Assembly: GCA_036877525.1 (NCBI GenBank) | Contig: JAZGTH010000087.1 | Location: forward strand, 3,046,001-3,110,000 | Length of the DNA: 64,000 nucleotides | Origin: Chromobotia macracanthus | Lineage: Eukaryota > Chordata > Actinopteri > Cypriniformes > Botiidae | Direction of reading: 5' to 3' | Shown: one piece after another, positions 10,988-28,277 of the stretch | How positions within the stretch are numbered: the stretch's first letter is position 1 | Layout of the letters: each line of letters opens with the position of its first letter | Made by a program: the position numbers and the translations under genes | The notes under the pieces: generated by a model | What the model saw: only the letters and a program-made list of their open reading frames with translations | Told to the model about the DNA's origin: nothing | Database searches by the model: none

Positions 10988-12265
10988 AAGGTGCCATCTG
11001 GGGTGCTGGATTCTAATGTAGAGCAGGATGAACAAAATGTACAAGATACTGTGTCAGTGAATTGAATTCAACTGAGACAATGTATGGGCTATTAAAAGCA
11101 GTTTGGGCTATTAAAAGTTTCATACTATGAAACTGCTTTTTGCTATAGAATATATATATATATATTGGATGTCCCTATGACAAATTCTAAAAATGACCTT
11201 ACCAAGCATTTTGACCTTAAAATTAATTTTCTACAACAATATTCCATCTAAAGGTGTCTGCATACAGTAGGAGGTATATGTGGGTGTAAATGTGTTGTCC
11301 CAGCATGAAGGTTGTCTCAGATAGTACAATTATCTAAAATACCCCTTTAATGGACTGCAAATGAGCAAACTGAGTTTAGCAAAACTCAGAGAGACAGAGA
11401 AAAACTAAGAAAAATATTGAAAATACATAAAATAAATATTTTCAGAAAAGTTTGAATAGAAAATAGTTCTATTTACAAATAGATGAAAGTTTCTTTTCAA
11501 CATGCTAACATCAGAGAGCATCCGTTGAGTCTCACAGGGTGTGTACAACTTGCTTCCAGCGCAAATATGACACAAACAATACCTTCAGCATTATACATGT
11601 CTCTGTAGACTGACACAAACATGTTCACATGTACACAGCCAATCAGCTTGAGGCAACCAGATTTAAGACTTAGATTTAAGACTTAGATTTAAGACTTAGG
11701 TTCCACAGATTTAAAATCTGTGGAATTTGTTGCATTTTTGAAGAGTTAAATAAAAGACAGCTGACCCTAAAGCAAATTTCTCTCTCAGAGGACACACAGC
11801 GTCAGGAGTCAACAGACTTGTATGTTAAAACAGAAGAGCAAGTTCCAGGCAAAACAGCAAAGCTTGAAATCCCAGCAGGATGTAGGCATCTTCTGAAGGA
11901 AAGCGACACAGTTGCCATGGCATCGGGAGTTTTTAAGAGGTCTTTGCGATTTTTGCAAACATTCAGCAATTAGAAGCTAAAACTGACGCTGATGTTAACT
12001 GATCTGAAAAACAAGCAAAAGAAGAGTATGAAATCCTCACAAGCCCAAAAAGCTGATGAAAACGTTTTCTTAATATTATGTTCTGTTATGCCTTTTTCCT
12101 TAATTTCTTTTTTAATTACTTCCCAGCGTTGTCTTTACATACTGTCTTAAATCAGTTAAATAATGACAATTATCCTGTTTTTTCTGTTTTAATGAACCAT
12201 GCAAAAATCTTATGTGGGAATTTCTGAGAGTAGCTTTCAATAAAATAAATTAAACGTCCAGTTTT
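10988..12265 (+). other. Desmoglein 3' UTR region
   Basis: Begins after the TAG stop. It includes nested inverted repeats at about 11093-11140 (AAAAGCAGTTT with AAACTGCTTTT; AGTTTCAT with ATGAAACT), three copies of ATTTAAGACTTAG near 11660-11698, and an open frame at 11680-11972. The best end is near 12240, where AATAAAATAAA is followed by a GT-rich stretch. Other AATAAA copies near 11430 and 11748 could serve a shorter transcript. Confidence 0.5.
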
Positions 12266-13530
12266 TTCTGTGTTGTTGCTTTGAGTCATATGTTGTCAGC
12301 TTTATAGCGTTTTCTGTTTACCCCGAGGAAATGTTTCAGGAAATCTCATTTTCTTTTCTTAACTACCTGCTGAAACCTGCTGTACCAGCAGTTTTAGTTG
12401 TAACTGGCTTTTGACTCAGAAGTGACTCAGAAGCCGTAGGGTGTCACCAGAACCTTTTATAAATGTTAGACTTCATTGAAACACAATGTCACAATGAGTC
12501 CAGTTCCCACACTCTGTCCAATTCAAACTGAATGATGTAAATCTGATTATTAGGATATCTGACAGATGCTTTTTCAGAAAACAGGTTTAAACAGATCTGA
12601 CTATGTGTCTGATATAAATGTATTTTTGTCAGGGAAAATACAAATCAGCCCAGAAGCACCCTGCCCATTCAAAATGACGATTTTCTGAGACTTCCAAAAA
12701 ACTATCTGCAAAACTTTGTCTTTTAAAATGAAGAACAATTATTGTCTTTAACACTGGGGCAAAAATACTTGATTCCTGTGAACTGGGTCAACCTTCTGCA
12801 GATTATTTTGCTTTAAATCTAAAACTGTATCAAAATGTAAAAGCCTTTTCTAGTTGTCAAGTAGAGTTGCAGTTTAACTTGGATTAATTTAACGGGATTT
12901 GAACCCGTGTGCGCTTTCAAAAGCTGTACCAGGCACATACCATATCAAGACCAATGCGGCCAATGCAATTTTTTATTTAAAAAGTCATTACAAAAAGATA
13001 TATTGATATATTTGATATATTATATAGTGATATATTTACTGTAGCAGTGTCACATTTTTCTGCGCGCTCAGCTGTTAAACATTGTTTTCTATTATTATAT
13101 AGAATATATAATATTCTTTGCCAACACATCTAGCACATGAAAAACGTGAAATGTGAAAAAGCAAGTATGTGCTTGCCTCTTATAAAAGGTGCAACTGTGC
13201 ATGTTTCTTTGAACTGTCAATAACAGCTCAGACCCTAAAAATTGTGCTGCCCAGAAATATATTACCAGTGAGTCTGAACTAATTTCTCTGGAAAGCAAAC
13301 AGAAAAGCAAAACTATGAATCGGATCTCACACCAAAGTGTTGGAACTGAATGAGTAAACAAAATCATGAAATTCATGCAGAAATTCCAAGGACTGGAGTG
13401 CTGCTTAATCAAATAGAAAAATTGATTGTTTCCACTGGTTTCACCAAATTTTGTAAGCAGTTACTTATTCCCCTCTTTATTTACTGTGTCAACAGGGTGC
13501 TGAATCCCAGAGTCACCTGATAACAGGGGT
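12266..13530. other. Spacer between desmoglein and ttr
   Basis: AT-rich and without a supported gene. A tRNA-like 3' piece on the minus strand (GGGTTCAAATCCCG, near 12890-12910) is probably SINE-derived. The end nearest ttr contains TATTTACTGTGTCAAC (about 13478-13493), which resembles a FOXA/HNF3 site. That is plausible for a liver gene but is inference. Confidence 0.4.
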
Positions 13531-13538
13531 GACGGCTG

Positions 13539-13545
13539 TATAAAG
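13539..13545 (+). promoter_or_regulatory. TATA box of ttr
   Basis: TATAAAG lies 38 bp upstream of the ttr ATG, inside GGCTGTATAAAGGGC. This implies a 5' UTR of only about 10-20 nt, consistent with the short leaders and strong TATA promoters known for TTR genes. Confidence 0.7.
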
Positions 13546-13582
13546 GGCATTATGGCATTATGTTCTGCAGTCTCGCACTAAC

Positions 13583-16182
13583 ATGGCTAAAGCAGTGATT
13601 TGTGTGATTCTTGTATCTCTGTTAGCCTTCTGTAGATCTGCTCCTGTGGTAAGCTCAATTGTTTTCTTATTTTGTTTAGGCAGAAATATTTAAATGTCTG
13701 TTCTCAAGTTGCTCTAAATTCTCTACAAAATGCTTTGTAGTGATTTATAAATAAGTTGTAAATCTAGAATGAGGATCCCTGAAAAATGATACCAAAGATA
13801 CCTGCCTGCGTTTATTTGTCACCGTATATAGGGCCACAGATGAGCTTTTTGCCATACCTGACAGTGGTGGGTGGTTAAAGTAAACGTTCTGGCCAGAAAT
13901 GTCTCTCCTCAGCCATAAAACATTACTTAGTATTATTTTGTTTTTTACATTATACTTAGTATAATGTTTAGTAAAAACATTATTTTGCATATTAGTGAAA
14001 ACAAAGACCAATCATGATTTTGTTCCTCATATTTTTGACTTATTTTTGGCTTGATGCAAGGAATATTCTGTATATGTATCACCTGAGTGTACTGTAAGTC
14101 TTACATTTAAATCAAACACATTATTTAATCATCAAGGACCAAAGTATTCTTACAATTTAAGAAATAAAAAGTATAACATTGCAGATCCTAATAAAGTAAC
14201 AATATAACTGTAAGCAGCAGCAAATACGAAACATGCTCTACTTGTGAAACAGTCCCCTTAAATAACCCTTATGGGTGAAACAAGGTACCTCCAGTTGTTT
14301 GAACAGACTAACATATAGGCTGGAAGGTTATCTACACTCTACCATACTACAAAGTGCTGCAGTAAACTTTTTCTATACCTGGAAAACAAACTGTACAGTA
14401 TGTCCAGGCGGTTACTGACCTCACAAACTGATACGGCCATTGCCATACACTACAAACTAAATCAGAAAGACTAAGCTTTTGAATGGCGGAGAGCACGTCA
14501 ATTGCAGTGTATAATTATATCAAATAAAAGAATGCGACACCGTGCTCTCACTGACTGATGAAAACAGAGTATTTGCGTGCCCACCGTTTCTGAATTGACC
14601 TGACGCAGGGCTTTCATGGTGGTTCAGACGCCCACTGTCCTCTGACGGTGAAGATTCTGGATGCCGTAAAAGGTGTTCCGGCTGGAAACGTGGCTCTAAA
14701 TGTTTATCGCCAGGGTCAAGGTGGCACGTGGGACAAGATTGCCAGTGGGTAAGCACACTAAACAAAACATATTGTTGCAATATTTCATCAAAATCGAGAA
14801 TAAATGCATTCGGCCAAAATATCATGTTAGATCATAAAAGATGAAGTGTTATGTACAGGCTTTTTAAGATAATAGCTGATCACACAGCAATGATAAACTG
14901 CAATCTTGTTGCCCTCTCCTTTCACCATTCCCATATCTCAGACCTCACACACATAAAATATTAATCTTTATAGACATAGTTTTGAAAATGAGTAAAGAAC
15001 ACTGTACTTCTTGAAACAACCAGTTCTTTCCCTTTATTAGGTCCCTGTTTACGTTTTATGAGCAATAAGGGGCTTTTAGTTTCCTTAGACAACTGTGCCA
15101 AAATAACATTTATATTTTGATGTTTAGCTTCTGTTCAGTATTCAGCATTATTTTCATTTCTTTTACATCCTTTTGTATTCATTTCCTCATGGTTTCTCTT
15201 TCCTGTCCAGCATTACCATTCATTAGTTTTCCTCTCACAGGAAAGTGGATATGTCTGGTGAGGTGCATGACTTGATAACAGAGCAGGAATTCACCCCTGG
15301 CGTGTACAAAGTGGAGTTTGACACTAAAACTTACTGGAAGGCTGAAGGTCGTACACCGTTCCACCAGGTAGCTGATGTAAGTAGCACTTTGACTAGATTT
15401 TGAACCTCTATATTGAGCAATTAATGGTTTCTAAATGATGGGCTTTTGGAAGGTCTAGGCTTCTTCTGATAACGTGACAGGGCTCTTCAGAATATCAGAT
15501 TGGCTACATTTTCTGAGTGGTCCACGCCGGTGACTTTTTTTTTTTGCTCTGTACAGAGCTGATGGCTGTTACAAAGGCAGAGATGTGATATCTATAAGGT
15601 AGTAAGGACAATTTATGTAGGTCACTACATACTGCTCACAGCACTTTTATAGCCATCAGTTGGAAGAGCTTACCAGATTTGTTGTGAAAAACTCTAACTG
15701 CTGTGTTCAAGAGACCAAATACTCTCATTCAGCAAACGTGTGTAGATTAATACCCTGAATGATTGTCTTGGATGTGAACCAAAAGCTATATTAACTGTGA
15801 GGAGGTAAATATTTAAGACTTACCCATTATATTTACCTATATCTTGTTTTCTATAGATACACAGTAAATGAACCAGTTTTAGATAAGAGCATTCCAGGAC
15901 AGCCCACACGTGCGTATTTATCAGAGTATTAGGGGGGTTAAATCTTAAAACTTTTCAAAGTTGTATTTCCAGGTCTGTAATGTGGTCCCATATGTTTGGA
16001 CATCACTGTATGTAAAGACACTTTTGGCCAGCAGATTGTTGATATGTGCTTCTCAGCAGTTATTGTGTTTGCAGGTGGTATTCGAGGCTCACGCTGAAGG
16101 TCATCGGCATTACACTCTGGCTCTTCTCCTAAGCCCCTTCTCATACACCACGACAGCTGTTGTCGTTAAAGCACACGAGTGA
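13583..16182 (+). CDS. ttr: Transthyretin, thyroid hormone-binding plasma protein
   Basis: Secreted homotetramer that carries thyroid hormone in plasma and cerebrospinal fluid. Exons: 13583-13648, 14609-14748, 15241-15376, 16075-16182, with phases 0, 2, 0, giving 149 aa (typical for fish). Signal peptide MAKAVICVILVSLLAFCRSA. The mature chain carries CPLTVKILDAV (equivalent of Cys10 and Lys15), TWDKIASGKV, GVYKVEFDTKTYWKA, then the C-terminal YTLALLLSPFSYTTTAVVV. By alignment from memory, Ser117 of human TTR is Thr here and Ala109 is Leu, both lining the hormone channel. The N-terminal stretch before Cys is longer than in mammals, as expected for a fish. The four-exon structure and the b4galt6 neighbour support the call. 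Confidence 0.97.
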
Positions 16183-19743
<3,561 letters not shown>

Positions 19744-22700
19744 TCAGTACTCTGGTATGGGGGCGAGTTCAGGATTCAGATTCACCGTGATGTTTTTATA
19801 CAGGCTACTCAGGGAGATTTCTGGAGAGTACTTGAGATTTTTCAAGCCGTCCAGATGTTGTCTCTCTTTAGAGTACCTCAGCAGCTTGTACCTGTGGGGA
19901 GAACAAGTAAAACAGGTTAGCTGAATGTTTCAGCGTGACCTTGAGATAATCTACAATATGCAAAGATCAATACATAAGCTTATTGCTGTAAATATGTTTT
20001 GGTCAAACGTCGGTCATTCCACTCTAGGTTATGCACCAGGAGGCATTCAGAAACACAAGTTTGGCCAGGTCACGTTTAAACAGGTCAGAGGTAAAAATCA
20101 AACAGTGTTGTGAAAAGAAACCCGTTTTCACCAGAGTTCTGTCACCGTTTACTCATTCCAAAGCTGTATTCCTGTTTTTTTTTTACAGAAAACGAAGAGA
20201 TCGAAGAATCGTACAGGCCCTTTTCCATGCAATTACAATTACACTGAAGTCTGGTTAATCAGAACACAAAAGACTCGCTACATTCTCAAGCCATACAACA
20301 GCTTTGTGTGAAGAATAAACAAAACATTTATGATATTTATTGAAAATTCCAATGAGGCTGTTAAACACTGAAATCAGATCAATTATTCAAGAGTTAAACA
20401 ACATCATTCTGATTAGAGAACAGTTCGGATTACTTGTACACTGATCAGATGTCGTCACTTCAGATTAACACAGCACAAATGGAGGTCAGGAGTCAGTGTA
20501 TGACAGTGTAATGAAATTTGACTCCTCACACAATTCTGTTGTAGGACTTCAGATGACTTTAATTATACCGCATGAGCTGTGTACACTGCTTGTATGTTTT
20601 TATGGTGCTTTCTGTCACTGAACTTTGTATTGTATTTAAAGAGTTGCTAGGATATTCTTTAATATTCTTGTGTTACGCAGAGTAAAGTCATTCAGGTTTG
20701 GATCAACATGAGAGTGAGTAAATAATGATATGGATTAAGAAAAATGTATTATTCTGGCTTAGCAATTCTGTTAATACATAAATCCTAGCCTACAACTTTA
20801 AAAATTGTCAACAGAAGAGAAGAGAGATGGAAATGGGCGTAGCAACAGGTTTCCCTTGCTAAGGAGAAAATGAGAAAAATGCTTTAGTTGTGGAAAGACT
20901 AACTAAACCACTCCCTCAGTGACAATGCCAAAATCTTCTACAAGTTATTGTTCTGTCACCGCAGAAGAAGCAATCACTTACATATATACATTGTGTAAAT
21001 AACCTCCATACATAATAAACAACTGCATTAACAGAGGACTTATATTTAATAATCAGATTTGGTTGCCAGTACAGTCTCCAGTATAAAATGGATGGCTAAG
21101 AATACTAAAATAGGAATTATTTATTAAGGCTGTCAATCGATTCAAGTAATTAATTGATTGTGTAAGTAATCCTTATGTTTTGTAGTGGCATTTATTTCCT
21201 AAAGAAAACTTTCTGTTTGTGTAAAAATGTGTGTAATATTAAGTTTGACAATTTTTGTCAATGACACTTGCAGCAATCAGCAACAGTGTTCTCTAACTCA
21301 CACACACACTTTATATACATATATAAATATTCCATTATATATATTTTTGTTTATATCATCTCTAGCTTATGTTAGCTTATGTATGTATGTGTGTGTGTGT
21401 GTGTGTGTACTGACCTCCCCAAGAACTGCACTTCTCCTCTGTGGTGATGAGGGATAGATTTGTACTTGCCAATATCTCCATCAGGTCTGGTCACATTGAA
21501 ACCTGCGTAATGAACCCTAAAAACACGAACCACCAGTGTTTCTGTTACATCACTGTTTATGATATTGTGACAAATACTTCAGTCACACACAACATTACAT
21601 ACTCCATTTATCATTCTTCAGCTGAAAAGTCCAGTGTAGTCTATAAACAAACTATAAATTGCTCTAAGGTTTATACACATACAACTAATTCAACTAACCT
21701 GTTCCAGAGGTCATCGTCCTCTCCACCCCAGCCCCAGAATGCATTGGGAAAGCCGTTGATCTTGCGGAATTGTTCGACACTAAGTCCACTCACTCCGCCG
21801 AAGAACTCGTTGTAGGGAAGGCTGAAAATATACACACCCACACACTGAACTAAACTATCACTAATCCACTATCACTCGTAAAACATTACAACAAACAGGA
21901 AGTGAATAGGGGGAAGAAACAAACAACACAAACATTATCATCAAAAATCTCTTGAAAGCAATAGCCAACAAAGAATAAGCCTTTTAACAGTATAGACCGA
22001 GATGCCGCTTCACAAACGAAATGTGAAGTGGAAATGAGGAAATACGGTAGACGTGTGCTTCCTTGCAATCTGCCCTCAAATTACATTTGTTTTAACCAGG
22101 ACATGTCCAGAAGAACAGTCACCCTTTAAAACTATTGACAACAAACTCAACAAGACTAAGCTGCACAACAGGTTCTAACAGTCAGTACTGTGTCTGTAAT
22201 CCCTTCACAAGCCCTTCACTACACCCCGGAGCAAAAATTATCCCAAAATACTCTCATGTCTTGGCACAGTAACGCTCTCTCTCGCTCTCTCTCGCTCTCT
22301 CTCGCTCTCTCTCGCTCTCAAGCAGAGCCTCCTTGTATCTCCAGTAACTTCTCAGAAACAGCTCAAGTGTTTATTGTAAGTGATGTTTTTGAATTGGCAA
22401 CAGAGGCCTGAAGACATTTTTTGAGCTATTAACATCAAATCCTGAATCTGTGGCATTTCACAAGCTTTAAACACAAGATGTTCCTGGGACACTCACTGGT
22501 TTTCCCATCCATTTTTTTTTACTTTTTGTGGATCTTTGGGTTAGGTGAACTTTTTTAACTGATTGAGTCACTTTTTTCTTTGAACATCTAGAAGCCAATG
22601 CAGAGCCTCCTGCCGGACAAAACCTCGAACACACTCAAATGGACTAGCTGAAGACATGCTGGTTAAATCACGAGGTTCTCTAGGCACTGGACAACATCAC

Positions 22701-25659
22701 AACAGTTCATACACTTACACACAATTAAACACGTCACACTACAACTGTTCAAACCACAAGCCTACAAATGTTTAAAGTACATCATTTAAAACAAACAACT
22801 GAATTCAACTTAGCTGCAATTATGACCTGAAACATGAAGAGCCAGGCTATTGAAAAAAATCAGAAGAATCAGAGTATGCCAACAAAGAAAACGGGGACAA
22901 AAAGCAGAAGTAGTGAAAACAGAGAATAACTATGACAAATCAAACAAACAGATTCTGTTGAAGGATGAGTGTATTTTAATCACTTACATGTACATGTATT
23001 TGTCGAGCTTTGCTGCGAAGTGTCGAGGCATCTGACCACAACCGTAGTAATTACGGTCATTTTCTGGGATGTGATCGACATCATGAAACACCACACAGTC
23101 CCAGTCCAGGTCTTTCATAGCCTCTTTAAACCCCACATTAAACAGCATGGCACGGTTAAACGGCTGAGTACCCGCCTGAAAGCACATCATGCTCAGAATA
23201 CATCAAGACTCATCAAAAATCAAATTTTCTCAGCATCTGAAACCGTCTGCAGCTTTGTTAATGTAACAATGTTGACCAATCAAATCAACTTTCACATTTC
23301 ACAACATCCAATCAAAACCCAACAAATACTAAAAAGACCAAACCCATATTATTTCCCTAAAACAATAACTTTACTTTAAAAACATTTTGTTTTCAGGCTA
23401 ATAAAATAAAGATTTGTTTTAAGCTAAAATGATAGACAAGCAAGTAATTTCTCAGGTACCCCAGTGGATGGCAGTACAGCATTTGCGCACCTGTTCAATG
23501 ACATAAAAGGCAAACTGCAAGCGTTGGTGTTGGAGCATCGGAGCGAGGTGCTGAAAGAGAATCGGAAGATGCTCATGGCGATTCCTAAATGGGATTAATA
23601 TGGCCACCTAAAGACAGTAAGAAAGACAAAAAATTAGTCAGAATGAATACAGCATCATCTGTGCAACATTTCAAAGAGGCAGACAGTAATTCTGACTAAT
23701 TACTGCAATGCATTTATACAATATAAGTACAATATTTATACAATATAAGTATTTATTTCATACAAACTCAACTCCAAAAACAGACGTTTTTATTTTACAC
23801 TATTTTGATGGGAAGAAAACAGAATAACAATGTCAAAATAAATCTTAACCTCTGGTTAATAGCTGCACATCTTAGAAATACAAAAACAGCTTCTCTTCTC
23901 ATACATTTGAGATGTTGAGCTAACAAGTTTTCAGCCTCTGCGCAGGCATAGAGAAACATTCTTCATTAATATGCCAATAATAAAAAAATTGCTTTTGGAC
24001 ATTTGCAAAACTAAGAAACTTGAAAACTTGAATTGTGTCAGCTGTGAACACGACCTCTTTTCTGTCAATTTATTCTTATAATTTATCATAATTTACATTC
24101 ATATTACATCCCAAAATGACTGGACTATAATGCGCAAGCAGCTTTTTTGCTTGCCAAAGATTTTGTAATTGAATGTTATGGAAAATTCTTATTTCAAGAC
24201 ATCTTCAGCTTCATTCTGACAAAACTTTAAAAAAACCATTTCACATTGTGGTGGAACATTGAGAAAGCCACTTGCAAAACAGCAGACAGTGTCAGAGAAA
24301 CACATTTCACACCAGTGGCTACCAGTAATCTGTAACTGCCAAAGTGACAAACCTTCCAGCGTGGTTTGCAATCTTTGGGCTTCCAGTGGCCTCCAAGCTG
24401 AATGTCCAGCTGTTTGAGCCTCTGTTCGATCTCTTCCATAGGAACCTCCGTCATGTTCACTTCCATATGACCCTCTGTTAGGAAATACAACAGCATTACC
24501 CAACCAATGAGAAAGCCAAGCATCTCAAATGCAATGCAGGTTCCTGTTTTTAGGGTGGGTTCACACTGGACAAAAAACAGGATATGATGGCACAGGCAGC
24601 AGATCATCATTTGTGTGTTCGACATAATACCATTCTGATTGAATACAATGAGTGTGTTCAGCCCAGCACCCTGCATCATTTTGGATGTTTGGCAAGTTCT
24701 GAGACAAACCCTAGCCTGTATTATAACCGAACATCTGCAGCACATCAACCGGTTGTGAAACAGATTTCTGAAAGATCTGCGTGAGAAGCTTGAGAAGAAG
24801 CTTGAGAAGCCTGGAAGACTGAGATATTGTGAGTGGGTGGGTGAAAAGTTGAGGGATTCTCAAACCTTCTACTGAGTCACTAGATTAGCTCATTAGCTTG
24901 TGCATAGACCCAAAATACACAGGCAGAATTTAATTGCATCATAGGTGTGCTCCTGACAAGCCGCTGCTCCAAAACCAAATTATTGTAGCAAACCGTTCCA
25001 GGAAAAACTATTTAACTCAGTAAATGTACACACTGTTATTATGCCAGGAGTATTGTATTGTTTTCGTAGGAACACCCCATTTCCAAACTCTTACAAAAAC
25101 ACCCGCCAAGTCTTCAGTGCTCTTTGCATGTGAAGCGCTTTGTGTACACCAGACAGACAGTGCAGCAGTTTACTAGGTTTTGGAAAACATCCTTTTAGTC
25201 TTAAGTCAAATATCTTTGGTGCTTAACCTCAGTGAACAATCTAGGAGGGTTATAACACAGAGTGGAAACAGGCTTAGGTTTTACGTGCACATACTTACTC
25301 ATAGAAGGTAACCGTTCAGGACAGGGCAGATTCTGAGCATAGGTGAAGTTTTCAGGGAGGTATGTGGTGGGCTGAGCGATATATTCACTGGAGTTATTTC
25401 CATCTGGATAATCTATTATGCCAAACAAATACAGACAGTCAGGCGGTAAAGCAGAGGGACAGGATCTATAATGCCACCGAGTTCAAAGAGTAGTCTGGTC
25501 ATTGTGGAGGATCAGTCATTTATAAAGGCATGCTTAATCTTACCTGTACCATTGAAAGTGCTGTTCTTATTGGTGTATAGCCTGATCATGTGACCAATGG
25601 TCCGAACATTGTCTCGTAACATGATACCCTGAGCCTGTACCATGAAGAAATATGTGTTG

Positions 25660-25727
<68 letters not shown>

Positions 25728-28241
25728 TGAATTTCCTAAATATGGTTAAGAGAAAACAAAATTGTGATTGTGGTAAAAGAATCCACTGACACAAACAATT
25801 GCTGAGCTTTGCAGAAACGAATAATTCACCCTGTAGAAAATTGTGGCCATGTAAAACTAAAATTTGACTAGTAAAACTGAAGACTTATTTTTGTTTATTT
25901 AAATGACTTGCATAAAAGACACCATTTTGAATCTATTCAAATTTTAAAAGGATTATAAGTACACAATTACAAGGAATGGTTTTGTAAACCCTTGATTTTT
26001 GAATGTGCTTAAGTCTATATAAAATAAGATGATTTATATGATGTTTTACTCAGGCAAGGTGGGATAAAGATCTCTGTCATGCAAAAAGTTTTTCCCTAAC
26101 AAGCCAGAAGTGTCCGTTGCTTGGTTTCTATTCCGGGTTTTTCATCTGCTGCCTTTATCTCTGCCCTCATATAGCCTTAAAGTGCTGATTCCCCTGTTTT
26201 AACTGAAGTACACCCATCAAAAGTCCAACACTTCAGAGCAAGTCCAGAGTCCACAGGTAAAGCCAGCCCAGCAGAATTTTACTATAATAGCGTGCCTAGT
26301 GTAGGTCAGGGAAGTGGTTTGTGGCTAGCTTCAGGTTCACCATAGAGACAAATCATTTGAGCATGCAAATACAAACCAAGGACATCACAGAATCCAAATG
26401 AGGAAATGTAAGCGCATATGCTGTATTTCTACTAACCACCACAACTAACTTTGTTTTGGATACTGCATGTAAATAACCAGCTCACTGATATACATATATA
26501 AAAGGTTTTTCCAAAATAATTCCACATAAACAATTGCTTGTCTCATTGAGAATATACACTACATGGCCGATAAGACGTACATGCCTCAACGCCACACCCA
26601 TATGTGCACATTGTTGAATTTAAATACTATGGAAATGCACCAGACGTTGGTCTTCGCTGCTGTAACAGCTTCCTGTCTTCTGGGTAGCTATTCCCGTTCG
26701 CACATGACAGCACCGGTGAGGTCTGATCAGTTTCAATTCAACAGCGTTTTGATTCACGTCTGGACATTGGGCGAGCCAGTCAAGTTCTACCAGACTCAGT
26801 AAACAACTTCTTTATGGACCTCACTTTGTACTCAGGGCATTATCATGTTAGAACAAAAAAAAAGAGCCTCATTCTTCTGTAAATGTTTGTCTAAGGAGAT
26901 TACATGGCAGCACGGTTGATTTTACACACCTGTTAGTAATAAGTTCAACTGAAAGCCAAACCAATTTAATAAAATGTGGTGTGTACATACATATATATTA
27001 CCATGTCTTGTATGTTATGTATGCATAAGTTATGCACAAATAGAATATATATACACACACACACATACATACAGGTGTGTGTGTTTTTGGATATTGACAT
27101 CTTCATAGTCTGGTAAATAGAAAGTATCTGATTTGTTTGATTTGGCAGTCAGACCTTTACAAAACTGGCTTCCGCGAATACATATCACAGAAATGACACT
27201 CTCACCACTGATACAATTCTTCAAGCCAGACATAAGCAACAACATTACATTATAAACATTACAAATATTAACTCCAGGCCTAGGAGCAAAAGCATATTGG
27301 CTCATAACAGCTCTTACTAACCATTTTCAAACATTAGACACAGTCCAGTGAACACCATTCAAAAAACAGTGAGGAAAACCAGGGCACTCGTGTTATCCAA
27401 ACACAGCAGAAGTCATTAAACTGAATTTTCTGTTTGTGGGCCTGTGTAATGGCATGTGTTGGAGGTTTGCCTGAATTTCTCGAGAAAGGTTTTAGCACAA
27501 ACAACAAAAGCAGGGACAGCAACCTGATCTGTTTAATGTCATCTGCTTTTGAAGCACCTCGGTCCACTTCTATCTGCTAAGAGGAAAATAACAAAAGTAT
27601 TAAGTAGAAGCCCTTCTACTTAAAATCACTGTCACAATTGTGTAGTCTGGGTGTCGTCGTCCATCTTTATGAAGGAGAAACAGAAGAAGCATATCTTTGT
27701 AGCTTCACTTAAGAACTGTAGTATGGATGCTATTGTGATGGACACATGGCAGATAATTTTCAAGTGAGAGAAAGCTTCAGCTATGACTTTAGCTATAGTT
27801 TGTAAATGTATTTAAAATAATGTTCACAATAAACAGTGGTGAGTTATAAAGACCAGACTGTGGGTTACATACTGGGCCAAGTGTATTTCTTTTCCTATAT
27901 TTCCATTTAAAATATTTTGGTGGGTTTTAGACAGATTATTGTACCTGTCCAGGTGGGTTCTGGAATGACAATTTAGAAATCCCTGTTAAAGACGTCACAA
28001 TTACATTGAACTAAAGGTGGTAACAAGGAACCAAGTTATGGCTGTCTGAGGACATTGTAGTCATACTACAAATACCACAGATAGACTCTCGCACCATTAC
28101 AAATGGCTTTCAAATAATACTAACCTCTCTGGTACAGTTTATAATAGCAGCAGTTCAAAGTAAAAGCAATTGAGTTGTATATGCATAAAGAGCTCATGAT
28201 TAGACAGAGTTAGGTGGGCAAAAAGTTAAACCAAGCAGCTT

Positions 28242-28277
<36 letters not shown>

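Noticed and set aside
24227..24748. 173-codon minus-strand open frame spanning a b4galt6 exon
   Set aside because: Only 24353-24474 is exon; the rest is intron read-through that happens to be open.
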